Assembly: GCA_050084515.1 (NCBI GenBank)
Contig: CM114274.1
Span: 3,906,001-3,970,000, forward strand
From: Blasia pusilla
Taxonomy: Eukaryota > Marchantiophyta > Marchantiopsida > Blasiales
Length of the DNA: 64,000 nt
Direction of reading: 5' to 3'
Shown here: one piece after another, positions 54,777 to 64,000 of the stretch
How the letters are laid out: the number at the start of each line of letters is the position of its first letter
Position numbering within the stretch: the first letter of the stretch is position 1
Notes under the pieces: model-generated
Seen by the model: the letters and a program-made list of their open reading frames with translations, nothing else
Database searches by the model: none
What the model was told of the DNA's origin: nothing
Made by a program: the position numbers and the translations under genes

Positions 54777-57700
54777 ATGCAGGTGGCAGAGGATGTAGAA
54801 GATGGGATCCTGTACATGGATGCCGGAGCTGGGGAGACTTTCCATTTCAATGGAGGGCTACCAACGCTCCTTGAACTCGGTGCTCGAGCGATCTGTAGCC
54901 TGGAGAATGCTTCACCTTTTGATTCTGTATGTTCCTTCTGGTTCCGAGATGGCCAAGGAGTAGATTGCAACTCTTTGAGTATGTGCTGCGAATAGGGAAT
55001 TCTGGCTGGCTCGGGGCTGGAAATTATCAGTGTTACATTTTGTGGCTTTCTAGATAAAATACATCATCAGTGTTACAATTTGTGGCTATCTAGATAAAGT
55101 ATATTATCAGTGTAACATTTTGTGGCTATCTAGATAAAGTAGAATACGTATGTTCCCCCTCTATCATCACCTTCAAAATGAACTCTGCAAATCAAGGGTA
55201 GAGCTTGGGAGAAGGCATATGAAGATTTAGCATTTCCAGTGACCTATGGAAGTGGAAGAACTTCAGCACTCCGACATTCGACTAATGGTTTCATTATCAG
55301 TCTACAGAGAGTTTGATTCCGTTGCAAGTAGATATACCTCCCTTGACACATTTCAATCTCCGCCGTCCTTTCTCATGTTTTAAATTCAGTTGTGATGAGC
55401 AAGGTTTGATCTACTGGATGTAGTGGAATGCAGGCTATTTCGTGGAGAGGGCTAGATCAGGAGCCGGTTGAGAAAATTGTCATACTGACTTCAAAATTAC
55501 TGACCGAATCTCACCACCATTTCTTGCGATGCCTCCAACTGCATCAATCTGTAAAGAAATGCACGATCTGGACTTCTATCTCCGAGGTAGTTGTTCCTCT
55601 AGCTCGACAGAATTGATATCTGCTTGTTTTCGCGTTTGGATACATGTAACAGTTTCTGTCACATATTCTGTGTGTTCATGGTGAGCGCAAGGGCACTATA
55701 CATGCGGTGTCAAGGAGATACAAAGTTTCATGTATCTCTCTGCTGCCCTTGCCATTAATAATGAACACGTTCTGACAATGTGTTACTTTCCCTTGGTTGC
55801 AGGAAGCTCATGGAGCCCATCCCAACACTAGTTTTGGTCTTGATGCATTTCATGATTATAGAAATTCACTTGTACGGGATCTGGCTGCATCTGCTTCAAT
55901 GCCTGGTGGGATAGAAGCTGTATCTACAAGAGCTCCCTCCAAGGAAGCACGAAGAGAAACAGATAGTGATTTTCAACCATATCAATCAAAGCTCCTTGCA
56001 GATGAAGACAAAGGACCAGAAAGCACTTCAAGTCTTTCGTCAAGTGCATCTACTTGGCAAATTCCGACCATAGAATTCAAGCATTTTCCATTAATGGTGT
56101 GCTCTCTCACAAAATCATTATTTGTGCTTCCTTCAGCAGGAGCAGTTGCCCAGGCCCCACTATCTTTAAATCAAGATATGCTCGCAATGAGTCAAGGTCT
56201 ACCAGCAATTGACATAGCTTCATCAACAGGTGGAGATGCACGCACTCCTGCTGGTGCAACACTTCTTGCCCATTGCTTGCAACATATGGCTGCACAGGTA
56301 CTTTCTTATATCAGTCAGAAATCAAATTCCTGTTGACTGAGTGAGTGGATGTGAAATAGAACTTGGTCATCCCACTGCTATCTGTGGCATCCGGAGTTAC
56401 TTTTGTGTCAGAACCTTCATTTTATCTAGGTCAGAACCTTCATTTTTCTGGGTCTAGACGCAAGTACATTTGGCACTTACCATGGTCTTCCAGGTACTCA
56501 TAGTATCTCGTTGTTGAGTGCTTTGTGACTCTATTGCTAGTAGAAACAGGGTGGGGAGCTGCAGAAATTTCGGTTTCAATTTTCTGACCTGAGACATCTA
56601 AATGTTAAGGGGATGTGAAAAGTTATTTTCTGATTTCTGTTTGCAGCTGGATTTGAAACCTGAGGTCTTCACCCTTGGACCCCTGGCCCATGTTGTCGGC
56701 AAGGTGATGACAGGCCTCTCTAGCCCTCCTGAAGGTTTGGGGCATCTCCGGCGTCCAGCAGGACTCATTCTTATTGACCGCACGCAAGACATCATCACAT
56801 CAAGTAGTCATGGTGATTCTTTGCTTGATAGATGTTTTGCCTCTCTTTTCAGAAGAGTGCTACCTATTGATCAAACTTCAGTGGACCAGTTACGTGAAGT
56901 GCGGTCTTCTACCATTTTGCGTCCTCCCATGGATGTCCGGATCCCTGTTGATTCTGAACAAGTGAAAGTCTGCAACGATGGAGAAATAGGGACTCAATTT
57001 CCCTTCTCGCCTATTATGGCTAGTTGCGGAGTTGTGTACACCAATGGAGAAAGATTCAGCCATGTAACTTCAACAGGGACTGAGGAAGTGAATCAATCGA
57101 TTGCAAGCCCTTGGGAATATGAGAGGCCTATAGAGAGGACAGATTTGATGGGTGGTTCGCTCAGCACTTGTTGGGACAGACGAGGGTCTGAGTATCTAGA
57201 GTCTCTGGTTGAGAAACGAACAAAGGACTCAGTGCTGCTCATTCGAAAATGGCTTCAGGATGCCTTGCGGCGAGAGAAAGTTACTATTCCTGGAAAAGGA
57301 CGGTTAGGATCTGTGAGTGTAAACGAGTTGAGATCTTTGAGGAGAGCCCTAACTGAGAAACCTGAAGTGGCCTTTCGCCATATGGCTTTGATACAACTAG
57401 CAAGAGCAACAGAAGAAGCATTAGGAGGAGATGTGGGTTTGCGTTGGGATGCAGCTGCAAGCGCAGAGAGAATCCTGATGCTTAGTGCAGGTGATAGCAC
57501 TCAGAGTCTTGCGCTACAACTTTGTGACATTGTACAGCAATGTGCACTAAGTATTCAGGCAATTTCTGAAAATCAAAGTGCAGCACCATCTGGATTATTG
57601 TCTCTGAGAGACGCTCTGGGTTTGGCCATCGTGGGATATGGATTAGCTGGGGAGACTTTACCTGGTGGCAGTCATGGAAGTCCTTTTGCTTGGGAAGAAG

Positions 57701-58789
57701 AGCATGCACTTAAAGAAGCTGTATTTGAAGCTGTCTTAAAGGGTCAAGTAGGAGCACCCTTAGGTTTTCTCAGAAGTCTGGAGGGTGCCCTTGCCACCCT
57801 TTGGCATGGAGATGAAATAAGGAGAAACTCAGGAATAGATCATAACATTGTAAAAAAGCAACCAAAGAAGGTAGATGATGATTGGGATGGTTGGGAAGAT
57901 AGTGGAGATGAAGATGAGGAAGAAGAACAAGCCGAGGAGTATGGAGAGATGCAAATTAAACTGGAACTTCGTGATAGACTTGGCGAGGTCTTTAGTGTTT
58001 TACATAAAGTGGCAGCCGCATGTGCCCAAAGTCCGCTACAGGAGGTACCTCTTCCTGTAGAATCCCAAATCAGTGCCGGGGCTTCCTTGCACACGGGACT
58101 CATTTTTAAAGTGCTTTCTCTGATCTTTGCTAAGATGGATATTCCAGGTCTGGAGCATCATGCTTCTGGTATGGGGCGTTTCTTCAAAGGTGGTTTTGGA
58201 AGATTTGGAATCAGACCGGTCAGTTTCGCATGTTCTTGTTACTCTTCTTTCCACCAAACATCTTACTATCTACTGCTACATGTCTCCCATTTCCACTAAA
58301 CATTTCCTCATGTGCACTGTCCATAAAGTTTTGTGTGCTTTCTGTAACACATTGCAGAACATGTGCAGGCTAAGCCAAAGGTTAGTGATCAAAAACTGCT
58401 TCTAGTTTTTGTTATTGGAGGACTCAACTTTGTAGAGGTAATTGGAATGTCTGTCTCGCAAATTTGCTCATAAATCTCAACTCACGTTAATGACTTGGAG
58501 TACAGTTATTGCTTGCTGCTTAGATCAAATATCACAAAAAAATACTTCCGTAATGGATTGGATGGGCGCTACCTGAGAAGGAAGATGACATATGTTCAGT
58601 GTGTTACTGTTGCATTCTCTGTAGTAACTTTTGGTTGATTGTAATCAACAATTGCAGGTCAGGGAAGCTCGAGAAGCTCAAGCTGCTATTCCTGGTGGAG
58701 AGGGTATTGAATTGCTACTAGGGGGCACTACTCTTCTCACCCCTAGTGATATGTATAATCTCACGCTTGGAGCCTGTGGCGCATCATAA
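54777..58789 (+). CDS. MIP3: Sec1/Munc18-like protein, MIP3 homologue (six coding exons)
   Basis: Exons are 54777-54926, 55434-55586, 55803-56297, 56647-58218, 58369-58437 and 58658-58789, all joined in phase 0 with GT/AG signals, giving 856 residues. Landmarks are ILYMDAGAGETF and LLELGARAICSLENASP (exon 1), KIVILTSKLLTESHH (exon 2), FGLDAFHDYRNSLVRDL (exon 3), LDLKPEVFTLGPLAHVVGK, GLILIDRTQDIITSSSHGDS, an acidic run with DDDWDGWEDSG, and a C-terminus with GGLNFVE and LLLGGTTLLTPSDMYN. These match plant MIP3, an SM-family partner of the MAG2/Dsl1 tether, which acts in Golgi-to-ER retrograde transport and storage-protein export. The start is uncertain: ATG 54777 is in frame but leaves the N-terminus some 15 residues short of the family, so an upstream exon may exist. 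Confidence 0.88.
54927..55433 (+). other. Intron 1 of MIP3-like gene with three 40-bp repeats
   Basis: The 507-bp intron (donor GATTCT|GTATGT, acceptor AATGCAG) holds three tandem 40-bp units starting at 55026, 55066 and 55106, each beginning ATCAGTGTTACA and containing TCTAGATAAA. The units differ at a few bases. Confidence 0.8.
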
Positions 58790-59900
58790 TGTAATAATAC
58801 AGGGCATTACTGCTTTCAAGACAGTTTCAAGGTTTGGGAGATGTCAACCTGATGAATCGATAGTTACAGTAAAGCAGCTCCTCATTGATTGATTATAAAG
58901 ATGGTAAAATCACCGAGGTGGTTGAGATGTAGATATGGAGACATGTAGCCTATTGTAGTTATACCACATCGCTCCGATAAAATTGGGAGTGTGCAGCATT
59001 GTCTCTCGTTTCTAACCCATCAATCAAGTAGCATCATTTGAGGGAAAAGGAAGAGGAAATATCATTCCCCAAGTCTACTTGTGGTAGTGGATTGAGGGGT
59101 TTCTCTGAGCATGTTAGAACCTTTATAGGTGATTCTGAATCTTGAACTAAACTCGCAGTCAAATGCAACATCTTTCCCAATTTTGCAGTGTTGATAATTA
59201 TTTGGAATGAGCACCTTCACCTTGCCCTGGTGAAAACTGCATCTTCCTAATCCAGGGCCATCCCGTAGAGTTCAAACACGTGGCACACATGCATCATCCT
59301 ATCTACTCAACCAAATCAATATTGATGTGAGGCAGCTTTGGACATTATAAAGGTAATTGGGTCGAAATGGTTTGAAGGTTTGCGTCCACATTTGGGGCTG
59401 CTATTTGATACGCTGTACATCATAATATAATATGCGACTAAATTGTATACTGTCGTTGTGTTAGCGAAGGTCTTACTGCCCACCCTTTTACTGATCATTT
59501 AGCCCATTGAAAGCTAAGTAACGCAAATAACGAGAACTATCATGCTTCGACAATGCTGGACGAGCACGGACTCAAGATATGGCGGTTGGTCGAAATACAC
59601 CGAGGCTGGCGAACGGCTCGAAAATGGGCAAGTTATTGTAGGGAGATATACAACATCCGCGTTCTTCTCTCATGCAAACTTTTTTTAACTTACTCACGGT
59701 GGATGGAGGCTTTTAAACTCAGTTAGAAATCATGTGGCCAGAAACCACTCTCCTCAAACGATGGGTTCCTGGCCCACAATTCTCACCCACACGTTTAAAT
59801 GTCTGTCTGTGGTAACGCACAAATGTACCAAACCAACCCACCCGAACTCTAGACCTTTCGACACTCCGCTCTCACCGAAACATATGCAAGCCCTCTAACT
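58790..59900. other. 3' region of MIP3-like gene and spacer
   Basis: Follows the TAA of the MIP3-like gene. AATAATACAGGG at 58792 may serve as a polyadenylation context. No further gene recognised here. Confidence 0.4.
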
Positions 59901-59931
59901 AGCATTTGTAACCTTCACCAGAAAGGCAAGC

Positions 59932-60147
59932 ATGGCCTCCAAGTCCATGCCTATCCACTCGAATACTAGGTTCCTTCCTAGGACGCTGCAGAGTCTGCAG
60001 ACGATGCAGGCAGCTGGCCGGCAGAAGGAATCACGGAGGAACCGATATCCAAGATTGTGGACAGAAACGATGCAGCCACAGGCTCCCGAGTGCCCACGCA
60101 GTTTTCGCCCCCACGGCACGTACGGGGAAGCCACGTCAGCTACATAA
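59932..60147 (+). CDS. Possible small 71-residue protein
   Basis: The ATG at 59932 lies in a good plant start context (AAGCATGGCC) within a GC-richer patch. The product (MASKSMPIHSNTRFLPRTLQ..., ending GEATSAT) is basic, has no membrane segment and matches nothing I know. An open minus-strand frame (59895-60134) covers the same DNA, so chance is a real possibility. Confidence 0.25.
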   Translation: MASKSMPIHSNTRFLPRTLQSLQTMQAAGRQKESRRNRYPRLWTETMQPQAPECPRSFRPHGTYGEATSAT

Positions 60148-60700
60148 CGCCCCGGAGAAGATAAAGACAGTCGACCGAACTCGAGGGAGACGACTAATCA
60201 TTCCTTGCCTCTCTGCATTTGACTTATTGCTAAGGCCACCGGCTAATCGGCTGCTGCGGTGAGTTGGGAGCCGGTGAAACCGCCTGGAGCGCATCGTAGA
60301 ATCGTGGGAAAGGGAAGAAAAACAAAATAATAAAATAAAAGTATGAATAGTTAAACAAACAATGAGCAAAAGTTGCAAAACCCGGTTCCTGTGCGAGGTC
60401 CCTACGCCGTCCCGTCCAGTCAGCTTGTGATCGCCCATAGCGAATCTCTGCTCGCTCTGTCGAACAGGAGCTGCGTGTTTGGCGCATAGGTCTGCAGGCT
60501 GGGTTCGATTCTTCACCAGATCGCTCGAGAGTCGAAGTTATTTTCTGGAGAGCGCTGCATATGTGCTCCGGTGGATTGATTGATCGGGTCTGGATTTGGA
60601 GAACGAGGCGGTAGCGAATTGAGTCGTGGCCCGGGTTGGGATCTGGTGATTGCGGGGCGGAAGGGGAAGGATTAGTCCAGTTGTCGAAGAGAGGGTTGTG
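60148..60700 (+). promoter_or_regulatory. Upstream region of the 60701 gene
   Basis: GC-rich leader preceded by an A-rich patch (60318-60345). No clear TATA box. Probably holds the promoter and 5' UTR. Overlapping minus-strand frames at 60136-60739 are treated as shadows. Confidence 0.4.
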
Positions 60701-63109
60701 ATGGCCGCGAGGTCTTGGGGATTGGCTATGCTGGGACACAGATTGGCGGTGCTTTCTGCCTGTTCGCGAAGTGTGCCTGCTGCTGCTGCTGCTGCTTCCC
60801 AGTCGATTTTCCAGAGATGGTGTTCGGGGCCGTCTTGGGAAGACAGTGCGGATGGAGAGATGGATATGAGTCCCAGCAGGAGACTAGAGCAGGCTTTGCA
60901 AGAGATCCGAATTCAGAAAGCAGCTCCTGATTGGCTACCACTCTTTCCCGGGGGTTCGTTTTGGATTCATCCCGATCAAATCTCCAAGGCAGAGCCGTCG
61001 AAGCCCTATGGGCCGTTGTTGGAGCCAGCATGTGAAAGGGAGGTCTTCGCTATGGTAATGCCCATGGGTTGGCCCTCTTCTTCGGCTGCGGAAGACGGTG
61101 CGTGCTCTTGCTTCTGCTCCCCGCCGTTGAGCGCTCTTGCGCAACGGATATCAATTATTGTTCTCTCATGTGCGGGTGCGTTTGAGAAGTCCGCAAGGGT
61201 GCTATAGTTCTTCGCTGGTCTTTGTGTAGCATGCTTGTCGAGTAACTTTCAGTGGTTTCTGTCCGATTTGAACAACCCTTTTGGCCGCTCAAGGCACTTC
61301 GTGGACTGTGTTTCTGTCCTGCCGACCAAATTTTGTGAAGTAGGGTTATGGAATCAACCTCAGCCTGTATTTCTTCGGATTGGTGACGCGTTACATTTGT
61401 AAGAATGTGGATCTGCTCACCCTCCTAGTCGTTGTATGTCTTTTGGGTTTTGCTGCCTGCGACTGGCTATTGAAGCGTGAAGTGGTGTCTGGATATGCTG
61501 GGTGTAGTGAATTTCTCGGAGTTTTCCGGAAGATGTGATGATCATATAGTTCTGGAATGGGATTTAGGGTTATATGCTATGGTGTCACCGTCTCTCAATC
61601 TCAGAGAACGTCGTCAATTGATAACTATTGATATTAGGTTGTCTTTCCAGCCTATGGTAATCTTTGCAGCTTCTCAGCTGTATAGCAATTCTTGGGAAGC
61701 TTCTGGCTTCCTCGAGACATGGCATGCCACCCTAAAGTTGCCAAAGAAGAAAAGTAATTTCTTCTGTAGCTCTTGCCCTTACTTTAAGACAGAGACTAGT
61801 TTCAAAAGCAGTTTGTGATCAATAAGATCTGTTAACGTTAGTCATAAACCCTTGTAGCTTCTCCCAGTGAATAACAAGTTTCTCCAGTGAAAAACCTAAT
61901 CTGAGCACTAGGTACAATTTTTTACTTATAGGAATTTCTTAGATTTGCACAGTCTTAGATGAGGTCATTGCCTCTCTAGCTTTCCTTTAGCTTACCTTTT
62001 CTTGACTGTTTTTCTTCAATTGCGTACAGGTAATAGAGCTTTAGTTCTTGGATAGTGCCTTGAACATCTTTCATCGTTGAATCAAACTAAGATACACTTC
62101 TTTCAAACTTCCTAGATCTATTTCAATGCCCTAGGACATGCATGAATGAGAACATGTTTGACATTCAGTTCAAGTTCAATGCATAAAAAAATTCTTTGTT
62201 TCTTAGGGAGTGATTAGGGAATCCATACTGAAGGTTGGAAAGAAAGGCGGATTTGAATAGTTGGCTTTGCTTAGTTTGTATGAGTTTGCATCGCCATTTA
62301 TTTGTCATTCCATCACAGTTCACCATACCAGATTTTAAGGTGGTTACAGTCTCCTCAAATCATGTTTGGCACTCATGTGAGGCCAGAAGTACTTTGACCG
62401 ATAATGGGATGTTTGTGTTTTTCCAAATAAAAGGAGTGGACATTTCAAGTCAAGGAATGGCTAGGGTTTATCATACGTTGCTCCATGCTGTAACCTCATG
62501 GAGATAAAAGAATGTAATTACAGCAGAAAGATTTTGGTTCTCCCTGGCTATAGATATGACAGAGTCTCGTATCTGAACCTACCATGGTCCCTTTTACGCT
62601 TCACATGGAATGCTGGATCATCTCTAAGAGTAGGGTAATGTTGTAGTCTTAAACCGTCTTTTTTTTGTTGAATGTTTCTTCTCTCTAATCAGCATTTGGT
62701 TTGTGTAGATCCTTGACCTCAAATGTGTAGAAACCTTTTGCAGTGTTTGTCACAGTTTTGATATCCAGATAGGTGACTATGCTTGTCATAGGATGTCTTC
62801 TTGTCATAGCACTGGTTATTCTTTCAGCTACAAGAGTGTAAATACCCAAACAATGGTTATTCCTACAATGACAGGATACTCTTCTCTGTTGAAGGTCGCA
62901 CCTAATTGGGTGTCACCGTCTTGGGGTCCTGTCCTTGAATTCCTTTAGGAAAATCTCCAGTGATAGAAGTTGTGGATCCTCTGGCATCCTCACATGGACC
63001 GACGAGCGAAGAGGAGTCGTTAGCCTTGTTGGTGCCAACGGGTTGGCCTGAGCTTTCAGCAGCTTTGGAAGGTGAGGATCTTTCCTTGATTACTGTGTTT
63101 GAATGTTAG
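60701..63109 (+). CDS. Plant-specific, probably mitochondrial protein with PDWLPxxPGxxFW motif
   Basis: Exon 1 (60701-61097) starts MAARSWGLAMLGHRLAVLSA, an Arg-rich, acid-poor N-terminus with an Ala run (GCT repeats) like a mitochondrial presequence. It continues SRRLEQALQEIRIQKAAPDW, then LPLFPGGSFWIHP, then REVFAMVMPMGWPSSSAAEDG. The donor is GACG|GTGCGT. Exon 2 (from 62949, acceptor CCTTTAG) joins in phase and reads KSPVIEVVDPLASSHG, then EEESLALLVPTGWPELSAALEG, and the frame ends at TAG 63107-63109; alternatively GGTGAGG at 63072 is another donor. The PDWLPFxPG motif occurs in small uncharacterised plant proteins, as far as I recall. The function is unknown. Without splicing the first exon would stop at 61207. 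Confidence 0.6.
61098..62948 (+). other. Long intron of the 60701 gene
   Basis: An intron of 1,851 bp, T-rich, with no recognised gene. Small frames at 61477-61818 and 62235-62507 show no conserved motif. Confidence 0.5.
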
Positions 63110-64000
63110 GTCAAGTTGGTGTTTGGAATACCAAGTCTGTTTCCGGTGAAGTGCCAATGTGACGACAGCTTCCAGACAAAGTGAAGTCTTGTTCAAATCC
63201 ACAACGTAAACAGGATGAACAATAAGAAATGATACATTCCTTCATGATTCATGGGATCCACAATTGAAAACGTTAGCTATATAAACCTTCTCCTTTCTCA
63301 GGTATCATAGATGTTATGTTTCAGTGAATGCTAGTTGGGTTTTGAACCCGGCAGCCAAGGAATAAATAGTTTCAAGAGGATTAATAACAGTTCATAGATA
63401 ATGGAAGTAGTGTTTGGATGATTCCCACTCTGTCATCTTGTGATAGCTAGTCTTTCAGCTATCCCCATTTCTAGAGTTCACTTTTCATAAGCCTTTATTC
63501 AAATTGTGTAGGATTTAGTGTTAGTCTATCAATAACTTTATGAGATCTATATATATAGATATGGATATATATTGTGTGGCTTACTCTTTTCCTTCAAGAG
63601 TCTGAAAACTTGGTTTTAAATGGTCATTTATCTAGATGATGGCAGCTAAAGGAACTGTGCTGTCATGACCTACAGCCCATTTAAACCATCAGAGCATGGA
63701 GAAGGGAATGTGACACCAAAAATCATTCACTCATATTATGTGTACCAGTAGAGGATTTCTTCACATTTACCCACGACCTTACATCAAATCCTTTTGGACT
63801 CTGTATCCTCTGCTGGCAACACAGTCCTTTAGTGGATTGTCTTGCATAGTGCCGGGTGTTCAACCAATTCAATTAACCTTAGCCCTTTGATTAGTTTGGT
63901 TTCTCCTGCACACTACATTAGGATTGAGAAATTGGACATGCACATTTTGATTCAAGTTTCTGTGAACTGGACCTGACATCGTTGTAAAAATGTTTGTGTG
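63110..64000 (+). other. 3' region or further intron of the 60701 gene
   Basis: AT-rich sequence with no recognised exon to the window end. A TATATATAGATATGGATATAT run lies near 63549-63570. Confidence 0.4.

Noticed and set aside
60136-60739. Minus-strand ORFs of 126 and 169 codons as a divergent gene
   Set aside because: They overlap the GC-rich leader of the 60701 gene and show low-complexity sequence without motifs.
1-64000. CRISPR arrays, bacterial operons, tRNA or rRNA genes
   Set aside because: Spliced plant-type genes and LTR elements dominate. No regularly spaced direct repeats with unique spacers, and no cloverleaf or rRNA sequence noticed by eye. A tRNAscan run would be decisive for tRNAs.

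Overview
The window looks like a repeat-rich nuclear region of a land plant. Two spliced single-copy genes near the right end have plant-type introns (GT..AG) and plant-type products: a Sec1/Munc18-like MIP3 homologue and a small mitochondrial-looking protein. A dirigent-like gene lies in the middle. Most of the rest is decayed transposon DNA. I cannot name the species. The style of the Ty3/gypsy element (methyltransferase-like and PHD modules) makes me lean, weakly, toward a non-flowering plant.

Layout, left to right. 1-621: a Ty1/copia-type LTR with its tRNA-Met primer site, reading leftward out of the window. About 780-10615: one leftward Ty3/gypsy element whose pieces run, in its own 5'->3' order, as the C-terminal half of a cytosine-5 DNA methyltransferase-like domain, RT, RNase H, integrase and a terminal PHD finger. 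It is split by a second repeat (called X here; 2190-2723 plus 7495-8090), which is itself split by a 4.77-kb rightward copia element (2724-7494) with both LTRs. A second X copy at 22008-23277 preserves the empty site. About 10616-20900: repeat Y, a GC-rich palindromic minisatellite, a broken protein-kinase-like gene fused to a truncated copia LTR, a tandem array of about 180 bp, a decayed hAT transposase on the minus strand, and a second GC-rich minisatellite.

About 21000-32600 is the least explained part. It holds decayed exon-like coding blocks I mostly cannot identify (one resembles an FCP1/HAD phosphatase), a tandemly repeated exon-like unit, and a 1.5-kb array of 208-bp units. A 12-14 bp palindrome, GGAACTNNAGTTCC, recurs through all of it and hardly elsewhere. 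From 32600 to 54000 the DNA is AT-rich and mostly repeat remnants (families Y and Z, gag-like debris), interrupted at 41700-45000 by a GC-richer island with the dirigent-like gene, its TATA box and a leader intron.

54700-64000 is gene territory. The MIP3-like gene has six coding exons with all introns in phase 0. It is followed by a two-exon gene whose second exon repeats a motif found at the end of the first. Nearly all transposon reading frames carry stops or frameshifts and several have lost catalytic residues, so I expect no autonomous element in the window to be active.
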